A stretch of DNA of 64,000 bases from Methylococcaceae bacterium UBA7658 (GCA_002483425.1 DLHW01000030.1:83305-147304); one strand, 5' to 3'. Counted from the first letter of the stretch, positions 15,969 through 25,710 are shown. Notes: generated from the letters alone by a model not told the origin. Numbers and translations are program-made.

Positions 15969-17855
15969 TCACAACTCTACACGAATGCCGATCTCAATAA
16001 CCCGGTCGACCGGAATTTTAAAAAATTCGATTGCGCTAGAGGAGTTATGGAAAAGGAATGATGAAATCGGCCTGCGCCAAGCGGGCATTGGGCTGTTACG
16101 GCGAAACGAGATAAATTCCCGGCCGACGAAAAACGAAACTTTTCTGGGATTAGTATCTAAGCCTTGCTGCATACAAAGCTCGAGCGCCCGCCTAACGTCC
16201 TGCGGCTGTTTAAAACCGAAATAGAGTTTTACCCGGTAAAATTGATGATTGGCGCCGTACGACCGTATCTTAACCCGTTGCGCTTCGTCCACATAAGGCT
16301 CGTCTTTGGTGACAATACTCAATACAATTATTTGTTTATGCAGAACATGATTGTGTTCGAGATTATGTAAGAACACATGCGGCAAGCCGTGTAAGCTGCG
16401 AGTCATATAAATCGCGGTGCCAGGCGCAATAACCGGTACGCTGCCTTGCATTGCCGCTTCCAAGTCCTCGAATAACACCCGCTTTCTATCGTGATGTTCC
16501 ATGAGCAACTGCCGGCCTTTTATCCAAGTTGTTATTATCAAAAACAATACCGTGGCGACCACCAGCGGCAGCCAGCCTCCGGTTGGAATTTTGATGCTAT
16601 TGGAGGAAAAAAACAGCAGGTCGATAGCCAAAAAGCCGGACAGGAAAGTGACGCTGACTGGCGTATTCCACTTCCACAGCGCCTTAATGACGATAAAGGC
16701 TAAAATGGTATCGACTATCATGGTGCCGGTGACGGCGATGCCATAAGCCGAAGCAAGGGCGGACGAAGATTGGAAGCTCAGTACCAATACAAACACCATG
16801 AACATCAGCATCCAGTTAACGGCGGGGACGTAGACTTGCCCCATTTCGCCCCCGGAAGTGTGGAAAATATCCATGCGCGGGCAATAACCGAGCTGTATGG
16901 CTTGCCGGGTAACGGAGAACGCCCCGGATATGACGGCTTGCGAAGCGATAACGGTCGCCAATGTCGATAAAATCAACAGCGGGTACATCGCCCACGTTGG
17001 AGCTAGCAAATAGAACGGGTTTTCGATGGCTTTCGGGTCGCCGATCAACAAAGCGCCCTGCCCGAAATAGTTGAGCAGCAAGGCGGGAAATACGAAGCCG
17101 AACCAGGCGTAGCGGATGGGTACCAAGCCGAAATGCCCCATGTCGGCATAGAGGGCTTCCGCTCCGGTGATGGCGAGCACCACCGCGCCCATAATCAAAA
17201 AGCCTTTCCAGCCTAATTCCCAAAGGATATGCACGGCATGGTAGGGGTTAATGGCCGCCAGTACGCCTGGTTCGTGGATCATGTTGATGATGCCCAAGAC
17301 CGCCAACACAACGAACCAAAAACACATGACCGGCGCGAAGATTTTGCCGACCTGTCCCGTCCCTTTTGACTGCATGACAAACAAGCCGAACAGCACGACC
17401 AGTGTAATCGGAATCACATAGTTATCCAGTTTGGGCGCGATGATTTGCAAGCCTTCCACCGCGCTGAGCACCGAAATGGCGGGCGTGATGATGCTGTCGC
17501 CGTAAAAGAGACATGCCCCCAGTAAACCTAAGGTGGTAATAAAAACCATGCGTTTTGGGTTGTCGCGCGATCCGTGCAACGCCAGCGACATCAGCGCCAT
17601 GATGCCGCCTTCGCCTTTATTATCGGCGCGCATGATAAAAATGGCGTATTTAATGGTCACGACCAAGGTTAACGACCAGAATATTAAAGATAAAACACCG
17701 GTGACATGCTCACGGTCGATGGGAATACCGGAATGAAAAACTTCCTTTAGGGCGTATAAAGGACTGGTGCCGATATCGCCGAAAACCACACCGATTGCTC
17801 CTAAAGCAAGACTTACCAGTTTTTCTTTAGATTGGCGCTGAGAATGTGTGGACAT
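15969..17855 (-). CDS. kup: Low-affinity potassium uptake protein Kup
   Basis: Kup is a proton-coupled potassium importer of the KUP/HAK/KT family. The 628-aa protein has about 12 membrane segments (residues ~20-450) and a cytosolic C-terminal domain. Signatures include LALGAIGVVFGDIGTSPLYA, ADNKGEGGIMALMSLAL, GDSIITPAISVLSAVEGL, TGAEALYADMGHFG and NYFGQGALLI. The ATG at 17855 (MSTHSQRQSKEKLVS) gives the standard N-terminus; a TTG at 17876 is unlikely. It is a single-gene unit on the minus strand; the 182 bp after hemW shows no clear hairpin. Confidence 0.95.
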   Translation of the reverse strand: MSTHSQRQSKEKLVSLALGAIGVVFGDIGTSPLYALKEVFHSGIPIDREHVTGVLSLIFWSLTLVVTIKYAIFIMRADNKGEGGIMALMSLALHGSRDNPKRMVFITTLGLLGACLFYGDSIITPAISVLSAVEGLQIIAPKLDNYVIPITLVVLFGLFVMQSKGTGQVGKIFAPVMCFWFVVLAVLGIINMIHEPGVLAAINPYHAVHILWELGWKGFLIMGAVVLAITGAEALYADMGHFGLVPIRYAWFGFVFPALLLNYFGQGALLIGDPKAIENPFYLLAPTWAMYPLLILSTLATVIASQAVISGAFSVTRQAIQLGYCPRMDIFHTSGGEMGQVYVPAVNWMLMFMVFVLVLSFQSSSALASAYGIAVTGTMIVDTILAFIVIKALWKWNTPVSVTFLSGFLAIDLLFFSSNSIKIPTGGWLPLVVATVLFLIITTWIKGRQLLMEHHDRKRVLFEDLEAAMQGSVPVIAPGTAIYMTRSLHGLPHVFLHNLEHNHVLHKQIIVLSIVTKDEPYVDEAQRVKIRSYGANHQFYRVKLYFGFKQPQDVRRALELCMQQGLDTNPRKVSFFVGREFISFRRNSPMPAWRRPISSFLFHNSSSAIEFFKIPVDRVIEIGIRVEL

Positions 17856-17910
17856 AGGGGAATTCCATTTGGACAAGATAAAGAGTGCGGAAATTTTATT
17901 AGCTGCAGGC

Positions 17911-18558
17911 TTATAGGGGTTTTAAAAAATGTCGGCGGCTAAATTGATACAACAAGGGGAGCAATGAAATAACGACAATACCTAGAATTACAAGATCGAA
18001 ATTCCGTTTCACAATCTCTAAATTACCGAATAGATAACCCAGCGTAATTAAACCGCCAACCCATAAACAAGCACCGAGGATACAAAAAATCAAATACCGG
18101 GGGTAATGCATGTTGCCAGCACCCGCCACAAAGGGCGCAATCGTCCGGACAATCGGAATAAACCGGGCCATGATGACCGTTCTGCCGCCGTATTTGTCGT
18201 AATAAGCTTCAGTATGACCAATATATTCCCGTTTGAAAAAGCCTATCTTTTCGCGGGCTTTTATTTTCTCGCCGAAAAACTTGCCCACTGCATAATTCAC
18301 GTTGTCGCCCGCCAATGCCGCGATAATTAACAGTAGAATCGAAACATAAACGTTGAGTTGACCGGTGCTGGCTTCCAGTGCGCCGACCGCGAACAGCAAA
18401 GAATCGCCGGGCAGCAAGGGCAAAACCACCAATCCGGTTTCGCAAAAAATTATCAGAAATAAGATGGCGTAAGTGAACGTGCCGTATTGCGACAAAATAC
18501 CGGCAAGGTGGACGTTGAGATGGATAAAAAAATCGAAAATTTGAGCAAAAATATCCAT
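17911..18558 (-). CDS. DedA family membrane protein
   Basis: This is a 215-aa integral membrane protein of the DedA (SNARE-associated/VTT) superfamily, proteins implicated in lipid-carrier flipping and membrane homeostasis. Typical family stretches are IIFCETGLVVLPLLPGDSLL, AALAGDNVNYAVGKFFGE and the F/YxxRFIPxxR-type motif MARFIPIVRTIAPFVAGAG. About five or six hydrophobic segments are seen. It lies 55 bp upstream of kup on the same strand and could be co-transcribed. The exact member (YqjA, YghB, DedA) cannot be decided. The 238 bp between it and exbD shows no recognisable feature. Confidence 0.9.
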   Translation of the reverse strand: MDIFAQIFDFFIHLNVHLAGILSQYGTFTYAILFLIIFCETGLVVLPLLPGDSLLFAVGALEASTGQLNVYVSILLLIIAALAGDNVNYAVGKFFGEKIKAREKIGFFKREYIGHTEAYYDKYGGRTVIMARFIPIVRTIAPFVAGAGNMHYPRYLIFCILGACLWVGGLITLGYLFGNLEIVKRNFDLVILGIVVISLLPLLYQFSRRHFLKPL

Positions 18559-18796
18559 TAAGCTTTAAGACAAGTCATTATACCAGCGCGCTATTGTATA
18601 TAACTTTACCGGCTCATGTAAAAAATTCATAACTATCATTCAATTAGCTTTTATTGTTCCGGGCTTTAAGACCAAAGCGACGGCGCTAAACGAGCCGAAG
18701 TGCATAAGCTTCTACCAGTTTAAGCTAAATAACGATGCTTGATAAGGCCGGACAATGCGTTATGTAGGTACTTAAATTGTTTAAGGAATTAGCCGC

Positions 18797-19207
18797 TTAC
18801 TCTTCGACGGTCACAAATGCAATTTTGCTAATGCCTGCATGTTGTACGGTGGCCATGATTTCGGCGATTTTTTTATAGACCGACGCTTGATCGGCATAAA
18901 GATGGACGGCAACCTCTTTATTTTTCGCCAATTCGTTTTTCAAAACCGGCTCCAAAGCAGCCAAACTGTCGATCTTTTGTTTATTTAAGGTAATATTTCC
19001 GGCGGCGTCGATTCCGAGCTGTAACGGCTGGTCCTCTACATTGGCCGCGGTTTCCGCCGTCTTAGGCAGTTTCACATGCACCGATTGCGTAAGCAACGGC
19101 GCCGTCACCAGCAAAATAATCACCAAAACCAGCATCACATCGACCAGCGGCGTGACATTGATTTCGCTCATTGCACTTTCATTTTCCGATTGCGGTTTAA
19201 AAGCCAT
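18797..19207 (-). CDS. exbD: ExbD/TolR family biopolymer transport protein
   Basis: ExbD forms the proton-conducting motor with ExbB that energises TonB. The 136-aa protein has a short cytosolic N-terminus, one membrane helix (EINVTPLVDVMLVLVIILLV) carrying the essential Asp in PLVDVMLV, and a periplasmic domain (LGIDAAGNITLNKQKID, VAVHLYADQASVYKKIAEIM). It starts 13 bp after exbB. Gene order tonB-exbB-exbD supports ExbD rather than TolR, since no tolA, tolB or pal gene is near. Confidence 0.9.
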   Translation of the reverse strand: MAFKPQSENESAMSEINVTPLVDVMLVLVIILLVTAPLLTQSVHVKLPKTAETAANVEDQPLQLGIDAAGNITLNKQKIDSLAALEPVLKNELAKNKEVAVHLYADQASVYKKIAEIMATVQHAGISKIAFVTVEE

Positions 19208-19220
19208 GACGAGTCCTTTA

Positions 19221-19877
19221 TTAATGCGGATCGGAACTCAATGCGGCATGCATAAAGCTGACGACGAAATTTTCCAACGCCGACCGTTGCACTTTGACCC
19301 GGCGTAGAAAAAAGTTATAAGCCAGTACGGCCGGCACGGCGACGGCAATACCGATGGCGGTGGCGACTAGCGCGTCGCCGATCGGTCCGGCCACGACATC
19401 CAAACTGGTCGAACCGCTCGCCGTGATTTCGTGCATGGCGTGCATGATGCCCAATACGGTGCCGAATAAGCCGACAAAAGGCGCCGTGCTGCCGATACTG
19501 GCCAATATGGTCAAGCCGCTTTCCATGCTGCGCTCCTCTTGTTGCATTTGCGTTAGCAAAGCGTGTTCCAATAAATCGCTGGTTGTGCCCCGGTACTTAA
19601 GACTTTTAGATGACGGCAACCGGCTTTCGGTAAGCCACGCTAACCCTTTTTTTGCAATACGCGCCTGCGGCCCTTTAAACGAACTGTCCGGAAAAGCTTC
19701 GGCTTCCGAAAGCGAATTGGCGTTCCAAAATGCGCTATCGAAGCGTTTGTTCCAGGAGCTGTTTTTCCAAAACTGCCAAGTTTTGTAAATAATGAGCGTC
19801 CAGGTTACTACCGAAAAACCGAGCAGAGTATAGAGTGTGCCGTCAACAACGGCGGCGGGTGAACTGTGGTAAAGCAT
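19221..19877 (-). CDS. exbB: ExbB / MotA-TolQ-ExbB proton channel family protein
   Basis: ExbB is the three-helix inner-membrane motor subunit that uses the proton gradient to drive TonB. TM1 is near residues 10-30. The long cytosolic loop contains LLEHALLTQMQQEERSMESG. TM2 and TM3 are in LTILASIGSTAPFVGLFGTV and IGDALVATAIGIAVAVPAVL, with the family signatures GLFGTVLGIMHAM and the pore Thr residues. The 218-aa length is standard. It lies between tonB and exbD in one minus-strand unit. Confidence 0.92.
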   Translation of the reverse strand: MLYHSSPAAVVDGTLYTLLGFSVVTWTLIIYKTWQFWKNSSWNKRFDSAFWNANSLSEAEAFPDSSFKGPQARIAKKGLAWLTESRLPSSKSLKYRGTTSDLLEHALLTQMQQEERSMESGLTILASIGSTAPFVGLFGTVLGIMHAMHEITASGSTSLDVVAGPIGDALVATAIGIAVAVPAVLAYNFFLRRVKVQRSALENFVVSFMHAALSSDPH

Positions 19878-19937
19878 GACGATTTCCTATATTAAACTGA
19901 GCAATAAAAACCTAAGGCGTCAGACAATCTGTCAACC

Positions 19938-20735
19938 TTATCGCATTAATTTAAATGACAACACTTGAACGGCCCGTTGCGCCACCGGACTGCCGTTGAC
20001 AATCTTTTGTTTAAACTTCCATTTCCTAATCGCATCCAGGGCGGCATCTTCAAACATTCCGGCAGGCGAAGCCCCCACCACGGCCGGATTTGAAACGCTA
20101 CCCGATGCAGTCACCGTAAATTCGATTTTAACCCAGCCTTCTATTCGGCGGCTCATAGCGCGCGCAGGATAGGACGGTTTCACCCTCACCAAAGGAACAA
20201 CGCCGGAACTACCGCCCTTCGGATTACCCCCGTCGCCCGATTTAGCGGCAGCCGGTTTTTTAGCCGGCGCAGTTTGGCTTTTTGCCGAAGTCAAAGGCGC
20301 ATTTTGAAACGGATTTACCAATTTAGGCGGGATATAAGGCTCCGGTTTAACAGGTGATTTCGTCACCGTTTTCGGTACGGCAATATCCCCCGTTTTAGGT
20401 AAAACCGTTTCCTTTTTCTTTACCGGCGGTTTAGGCTCTTGCTTTTTTAGCAAAGGTTTCGGCGGTTGCGCTTTCTTGGGCGGCGGTGCGGGTTTAGGCG
20501 GCGCCGGTTTCTGCGGTACGGGTTTTACGATGTCTTCTTTAGGTTTAACTTGAGCGACTAAAGCGACTTCCATCACTTTAATGGGAGCAATTTTTTTGTC
20601 TGTATCCACGGGTTGGTTTAATAAGCCGACCAGCCACATATGCAACAAAACGACACAAACCGATATTAAACCGGCAAAAAAGCGTTGGTCCGCTTCGCCG
20701 GTTGCTATCTCTATAATAGACGGTTTTGTTTGCAC
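19938..20735 (-). CDS. tonB: TonB energy transducer
   Basis: TonB couples the ExbBD motor to outer-membrane receptors for siderophores, cobalamin or metals. The 265-aa protein has one N-terminal membrane anchor (residues ~20-39, FFAGLISVCVVLLHMWLVGL). A long Pro/Lys-rich periplasmic spacer follows (~60-165, repeated PKPAPP-type stretches). The C-terminal TonB domain contains YPARAMSRRIEGWVKIEFTV, EDAALDAIRKWKFK and the final QVLSFKL. It heads a tonB-exbB-exbD operon. No receptor gene is nearby. The 195 bp upstream holds one hairpin (20856-20881). Confidence 0.92.
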   Translation of the reverse strand: MQTKPSIIEIATGEADQRFFAGLISVCVVLLHMWLVGLLNQPVDTDKKIAPIKVMEVALVAQVKPKEDIVKPVPQKPAPPKPAPPPKKAQPPKPLLKKQEPKPPVKKKETVLPKTGDIAVPKTVTKSPVKPEPYIPPKLVNPFQNAPLTSAKSQTAPAKKPAAAKSGDGGNPKGGSSGVVPLVRVKPSYPARAMSRRIEGWVKIEFTVTASGSVSNPAVVGASPAGMFEDAALDAIRKWKFKQKIVNGSPVAQRAVQVLSFKLMR

Positions 20736-20855
20736 TCGGTAAGACTAATGAAATTGTCATGCCTCAAATGAGGCGTCAAAACTGGCAATTTTAACTGACT
20801 ACTCGTGGAGTTCCAATATTAAGATCATCGAAATAAAAAACGAAATGAAATCAAG

Positions 20856-20881
20856 CTCCAAAAAAGGAATTTTTCCTGGAG
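20856..20881. terminator. Candidate terminator after the amine-oxidase/membrane-protein operon
   Basis: The stem ctcca/tggag continues into aaaaa/ttttt around a GGAA tetraloop, with a CC bulge. T-rich sequence follows on both strands. It lies 50 bp beyond the stop of the membrane protein gene (minus strand) and upstream of tonB. Confidence 0.5.
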
Positions 20882-20930
20882 ATTTTTGACATTCATTGAA
20901 GTAATCTTCCGGGTGCGAAACTACTCTGTT

Positions 20931-22034
20931 TTACACTTGATAAAAAAGTATTCGGCGCCAATTGTTATCCCTGCTGTTAAACCGCCATATAACCGCGTCC
21001 AGCAGATAATGCGTCGTTTGCGGCAAAGCCAATAGCGGCACCAGCCAGGCCAGAGTTTGTTCCGTGGTTGCCCTGGGTAGTAAATTAAAGACAAGGAAAA
21101 GATTCTCATGCTCCCGCCAAACCCAGCCATCCCAAAGGCCTTCTTCGATAAACGCCAAGGCAAACAATAATGCGATATAAAAAAGTACAGCTTTCTTGTT
21201 AAATAATGTGTTCAGTACTGGGAAGATATAGCTTGAACTTAGCTTGGGTAATAAAGCTTGTTTATAACCGTACACCCAAATAAGGGCGTAATAAGGTATG
21301 CCGTGCGCAATGACGTTGGTGGCTGTAAAGATAAGGTCGTTGTTAAACGCGACGATGCCGACATACCAGGATAAGGCCGTACCCAACAGCAAAAGGTTAC
21401 GCGGCAGGTTAAAGAGGTTCAGCTTTTGCCACATAACGAATTCTTTCATTATATCAAGCGACAATATAACAAAGTAAAGCCCAGTTGCTATGCTGCTAAG
21501 AAGCGTTGAATTAATTTGAATAAAATCGCCTTCCACAAACCAGTCAAAAGTTCGAGCATGACAATGCCAATAAATCACCGGATACAACGTGGCGATATAA
21601 ATCGATGCCTTATCGATCATTCGGTAATAGTTAGGTAAATCGCGCTCATTTCTTCCATAAATCATCATAAAACCGTATTGCTGCCTGATGAAATGAAACA
21701 GCGCTAAATAAGCCAGTGTGTGCCAAAACAACAGGTCGTCGATGCTGTACAACAAGCAACCAATTGTCCAGGCAACGATTGGGGTTAACTTCAATAACGC
21801 TTGCCGATGGTGTAGCTCATTGCGGACTAGATAGGTACGGAATAAGGTGCTATAAACATGCCCGGCGTCGATGCCTACAATCAAGACGAGCCATAACCAG
21901 GGCGGTAACTCGTGCAGTTGGCTAATTTGATCTGAAAATGCGACGGCGATAATCGAAACCAAAATAGCCGGCGCAAGGATAAAGCAGCAGTCGAAGCGGG
22001 CGGATAATATCCAAGAAGAAGTGTCTGGTTTCAT
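20931..22034 (-). CDS. Polytopic membrane protein of unknown function, paired with amine oxidase
   Basis: This is a 367-aa protein with roughly nine or ten hydrophobic helices and many His, Tyr and Trp residues at helix ends. Examples are IDAGHVYSTLFRTYL, YLALFHFIRQQYGFMMIYGR, ATNVIAHGIPYYALIWVYGY and a C-terminal LPQTTHYLLDAVIWRF. The recurring membrane-embedded histidines recall membrane metal- or heme-binding proteins, but I do not recognise a named family. Its start overlaps the stop of the flavin amine oxidase gene by 4 bp, so the two very likely work together. It may form the membrane partner of the exported oxidase. Confidence 0.7.
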   Translation of the reverse strand: MKPDTSSWILSARFDCCFILAPAILVSIIAVAFSDQISQLHELPPWLWLVLIVGIDAGHVYSTLFRTYLVRNELHHRQALLKLTPIVAWTIGCLLYSIDDLLFWHTLAYLALFHFIRQQYGFMMIYGRNERDLPNYYRMIDKASIYIATLYPVIYWHCHARTFDWFVEGDFIQINSTLLSSIATGLYFVILSLDIMKEFVMWQKLNLFNLPRNLLLLGTALSWYVGIVAFNNDLIFTATNVIAHGIPYYALIWVYGYKQALLPKLSSSYIFPVLNTLFNKKAVLFYIALLFALAFIEEGLWDGWVWREHENLFLVFNLLPRATTEQTLAWLVPLLALPQTTHYLLDAVIWRFNSRDNNWRRILFYQV

Positions 22035-23665
22035 AGCTCGCTACTGTAAGGGATATTCAAGTGGGTCATTAATTGCTCGGCAGCCCTGACGCCATGGGTA
22101 TAAGCTTCTTCAAAAATCGAAATCCCGCTCATGTCCGAATGCGCCGTAAAAATCGGCGGATGTTGGGTTAAAGCTTCGCGTCGCTTGCTTCCCCAAATAA
22201 ACCCCGGTGCCGGTCTGATCATGCCATGTCCCCACAGCCAAATATCCACGCGTTCGGTATGACCTTCAAGCTCGGGATGAATGCGAAGCAATTCTTTCAG
22301 GAAGATAGTTTGCCATTCGGCATATTCGCGTTTTAACGCTTCTTCCCGCGCCATGTGCGGATCAAGATGGCTTAACGGCCAGTAATACGTCAGCACGGTT
22401 GCAGTCGGTCGCATTTGGGTGATTTGGTGGCTAGCGTTGACGTAGCCCAACAATTCACTATTGAACACCACATTATCCCAGCTTAAAGCAGCGCCTTTCC
22501 CTGCCGGAAGTTTACTCAATGTAATGTTTGCAACCGCCCACGGAGAATAAGAAAAACCGTCGGCTGAAAGCGAAAAGCGTTGGGATTTCAGCAAGCGTGA
22601 CGCCACAAAGCGCGGCGTTGCGATAATGACGGCTTTCGTATCGATACGAATGGATTCTTGCGTTGTAGTATCGACATAATCCACCGTCACTCCAGTTTCA
22701 TTATCGGTAATTGAATAACATAAGGCATTGGCGATCAATTGGGTTTGAATCGGTTTAGATAGCTTATCCACCAGCCAGCCGTTGCCCTCCGGCCACGTAA
22801 TCACGCTGTCGGAAGCGGTATTCGCCGCTAAGCCGTTGCGGGCGGCAAAATAATGGATGCCCGCCCAGGCCGACGTAGCGTGCATGGTCGTACCAAAGTC
22901 GTCCCGGCAACAATAATTGATATACCAGCGCAACGGCTTGCTGGTAAAGTGCTGCTCGTCCAGCCATTGCGCCATCGTCATTTTATCCAAGGCCAGCCAG
23001 TCCGGATCTTGTGAGCTAAAGTCAACCGGGATAGTAAAAAGCCTACGTCCGTCTTTACCTTTACGGGCTTTCAACTCGGACATTAGACTGAAAAAACGTT
23101 GATATTGGTCTTTATCCTCACTACCGATGCCGATGGTGGGGATTAATCCGTCCTGCCAACGTCCATAACGGAATAGCCGCTCGTTGGGGTCGTTGCAGAT
23201 AAAATATTCGTTGTAGATCGGTAATGCGCTTTCATCGTAGCCGGTGATAACGCCCATTTCTTCGAATAATGTGCGGACGCAATGGGATTCTTCAGTTAAC
23301 AACGGCACATAATGCGCCCCCCAGGGATAGGAAGAGACGGCATTTTTACCGCTAGTCGCATTGCCGCCTGCGTGTTTTTCCAGGTCGAGCACGACAAAAT
23401 CGTTAAATCGGGCTTTGGCAAGGCGGTATCCAGCCGCCAAACCTGAAATACCGCCGCCAACGATGACCACATTCTTTTTTAAATGTTTAGAAGGTTGCGG
23501 AAAACCGCCCGATCGGAGCTTGTGACCTATGTTTGATGATGCGCCAAGTAATTCACCGGGGATGACCTTATTGCTAATATTGGAATTTTGGGCAAATCGA
23601 TACAGCAATAAGGAACATAACGAAGCCAAGCCTCCTGCAATTAACTGTCTTCTAGATAGTTTCAT
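22031..23665 (-). CDS. Exported FAD-dependent amine oxidase / NAD(P)-binding oxidoreductase
   Basis: This 544-aa protein begins with a Tat-type signal (SRRQLIAGGLASLCSLLLYR). The dinucleotide-binding fold VVIVGGGISGLAAGYRLAKA and VVLDLEKHAGGNATSGKN then mark a flavin amine-oxidase/phytoene-desaturase-type enzyme. The C-terminal FAD motif is weakly seen around DMSGISIFEEAYTHGVRAAE. The substrate is unknown. It is first in a two-gene unit with the membrane protein that follows. Decayed spermidine-synthase-like sequences lie further upstream on the same strand (28563-29127). I recall such synthases next to this oxidase in other genomes, so the pair may be the remainder of a polyamine-related operon; that link is inference. 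Confidence 0.82.
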   Translation of the reverse strand: MKLSRRQLIAGGLASLCSLLLYRFAQNSNISNKVIPGELLGASSNIGHKLRSGGFPQPSKHLKKNVVIVGGGISGLAAGYRLAKARFNDFVVLDLEKHAGGNATSGKNAVSSYPWGAHYVPLLTEESHCVRTLFEEMGVITGYDESALPIYNEYFICNDPNERLFRYGRWQDGLIPTIGIGSEDKDQYQRFFSLMSELKARKGKDGRRLFTIPVDFSSQDPDWLALDKMTMAQWLDEQHFTSKPLRWYINYCCRDDFGTTMHATSAWAGIHYFAARNGLAANTASDSVITWPEGNGWLVDKLSKPIQTQLIANALCYSITDNETGVTVDYVDTTTQESIRIDTKAVIIATPRFVASRLLKSQRFSLSADGFSYSPWAVANITLSKLPAGKGAALSWDNVVFNSELLGYVNASHQITQMRPTATVLTYYWPLSHLDPHMAREEALKREYAEWQTIFLKELLRIHPELEGHTERVDIWLWGHGMIRPAPGFIWGSKRREALTQHPPIFTAHSDMSGISIFEEAYTHGVRAAEQLMTHLNIPYSSEL

Positions 23666-23783
23666 TAGTTATTGATTTATTATTGATAATAAACTAAATC
23701 TAAAGCATAGGAGCTGCATTATCGAATTTGTTTACATTCCATTTTTCTCAAGCTGTGTGTTTTACCAGCATAATGACCTAAAC

Positions 23784-23880
23784 TCGAATATTGCAAATGT
23801 TCCGGCAGTTTGACGCAACTGCGATTTACAGTATCAACTTAGTTAATCGAGCTTTTCTAACATCTTGGCCTAGCTAAATA
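23784..23880 (-). pseudogene. Decayed tail of a REP-associated tyrosine transposase (RAYT), copy A
   Basis: The 318-bp gap between the amine oxidase and TPR genes holds no intact gene. On the minus strand, atgttagaaaagctcgatta and, later, aactgccggaacatttgcaatattcga align with the better kept RAYT tail at 26119-26256 (there encoding REKLDYIHTNPVKRGYVNLP and EHWRYSSAGY). Stop codons interrupt this copy. The flanking tagctaaatat (23871-23881) also matches 26261-26271. Confidence 0.65.
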
Positions 23881-23983
23881 TCCATTTGGCAAGAAAACCC
23901 CATTATTAAAACAGAGATTTTGATCTTGCTTGCGTACAAGTTTGCCATTGGGTGGGAGCAATTGAGTAAAACTTCATTAAATG

Positions 23984-25618
23984 TCAGTTGTTTAGATATA
24001 AACTTTTATTTATTTCGTCCCGCTTTTTATACGCCTGCATAGCAAATTCGGTTTTAGCTTGTTTTTCGTAAATTCGTCCTAGATCTTCGTAAATATTAAC
24101 CATTGCTGCCTTATCTTGTAATTTCTCCTTTAAGGCTAAAGCCTTCTTATAATACTCGAGCGATGTATTCAACACTTCGCCACTTGAATACAACCGGCCT
24201 AATTTGACGAAATCGTTCGCCATCGCTTCGCGGTCGCCTAAATTTTGGTGGATCGCTAAGGCCTTTTGACCGTAGTCGATGGCTTTCGAGGTGTCACGGC
24301 TTGCTTCGTATTGCCGTGAAAGTCTCAAATAGATTACGGCTTTGTTGTTTTCGTCTTTTAAATTTTCATAGATCGATAACACTTTTTCGTAGTATTCAAT
24401 GGCTTTATTTTGTTGCCCCCAATTACCATATTGATCGGCAACGGCAGAAAATGTGCTGGCAATTCCTAGTTGGGAGTTAACTTTCTCAAAGATAATCAAA
24501 GCTCTATTAAAATGTTCGAATGCTTTTGTGCGGTCTCCGTTACTGGCGTACAAAATACCTAAAGACTGATTAAACACGGCAGCAAGTTTTTCATTCCCTA
24601 TCTGTTCGGCATTCGTTAAGTTCTTTTTAAAGGACTCGATGCTTTTTACGATTTGAGGGTCGTTATTCAATTTAGCTGTTTCGGGATTGCCGGTAACGTC
24701 GGGACTTTTGAAATCGTCTTTAAGCAATAGACTACTGTTAACTGTTTGTGAATTTGATTTGTCAGCCTGCGTAATTCGTCCATTGATCCCCACCAGCAAA
24801 ACGATCAGAGCCAAGGCCAACAGCGGTATAAAGAGTTTACTTAAGATATTCGGCTGCGCAGGCTGGTCTATGTCATCCGACGTTAGTTTTTCCGAGGCAT
24901 GTTGATCTAAAATAAATCGATAAGTCATCGTTAATGCCGAAATCAGATAAACTGCGTACCCGTTCACTATAAGCGCTAACAACACTTTTTGTATCAAGTT
25001 GTCGTTTACATACATTATTATGGGAATGTATAAGGCTATTGACAGCAGGACGAAGGTGATCGGCAATACGACAGCGACCAATGCCATCAACAGTTTACAA
25101 TTCTCGGTCAGTGCCCAAGATTGCGCCAATGAAAGCGGCTGGTCTACCGCGATACCCGGAAATATTAGCAACCACCGGCTCCACAAAATAAAGCCGAATA
25201 GTATTGCTGTTATTAAACCGATATTGATTGTGCCGATCTTGATGGCATACAAGAAAAACAGCATTGATCCTAAGATCAAAGAGATGCCAATATAGCGTGA
25301 CACAAACCGGGCTTCACGTTTTGTCCAAGCCACGATACCCCAATTCGATACTGAATTCTCACCAAGCAGCAGGATTCTATGAACAACGATGGCAATCAAG
25401 CCGGTTAAGACGAAGTCGAACGGCAGCAAAATCAGTTGATACCACACCTTGTCTTGAACATAGGCGAGTTCGAGTTGATATTCCGCGACGGCCAGTAAAC
25501 TGACGAAAAAAAAGGGGATTAATAGTGCCTTCGTTAATTTTTTTCTGACCCGGAAAATCGATTTATTGGTGAGCGATAATATTCCATTGAAAGCAATTAA
25601 CGATTCTTTAGTGTTCAT
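23984..25618 (-). CDS. Membrane protein with C-terminal TPR repeats
   Basis: This 544-aa protein has two halves. Residues ~30-290 hold about six or seven hydrophobic helices (e.g. LTKALLIPFFFVSLLAVAEY, LLILVALI-type segments). The C-terminal half (~330-540) is a run of tetratricopeptide repeats with the spacing GIASTFSAVADQYGNWGQQN, NKAIEYYEKVLSIYENL and SKAIDYGQKALAIHQNLGD. Function is unknown; TPR arrays usually bind other proteins. The ATG at 25618 (MNTKESLIAFNGIL) is preferred. The frame stays open to 25762, but those extra 48 residues (IPFVVSMSNHERNQLVQ) come from a dispersed repeat and are not genuine. An ATG at 25627 is an alternative. Confidence 0.75.
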   Translation of the reverse strand: MNTKESLIAFNGILSLTNKSIFRVRKKLTKALLIPFFFVSLLAVAEYQLELAYVQDKVWYQLILLPFDFVLTGLIAIVVHRILLLGENSVSNWGIVAWTKREARFVSRYIGISLILGSMLFFLYAIKIGTINIGLITAILFGFILWSRWLLIFPGIAVDQPLSLAQSWALTENCKLLMALVAVVLPITFVLLSIALYIPIIMYVNDNLIQKVLLALIVNGYAVYLISALTMTYRFILDQHASEKLTSDDIDQPAQPNILSKLFIPLLALALIVLLVGINGRITQADKSNSQTVNSSLLLKDDFKSPDVTGNPETAKLNNDPQIVKSIESFKKNLTNAEQIGNEKLAAVFNQSLGILYASNGDRTKAFEHFNRALIIFEKVNSQLGIASTFSAVADQYGNWGQQNKAIEYYEKVLSIYENLKDENNKAVIYLRLSRQYEASRDTSKAIDYGQKALAIHQNLGDREAMANDFVKLGRLYSSGEVLNTSLEYYKKALALKEKLQDKAAMVNIYEDLGRIYEKQAKTEFAMQAYKKRDEINKSLYLNN

Positions 25619-25710
25619 ACAATTCATCCACAAGTTAAGACGATTTGAGAATACGAAACAAGGACGAACTCCGCTATGAACTATTTCATATAAAAACAGC
25701 AATAGGCTCT

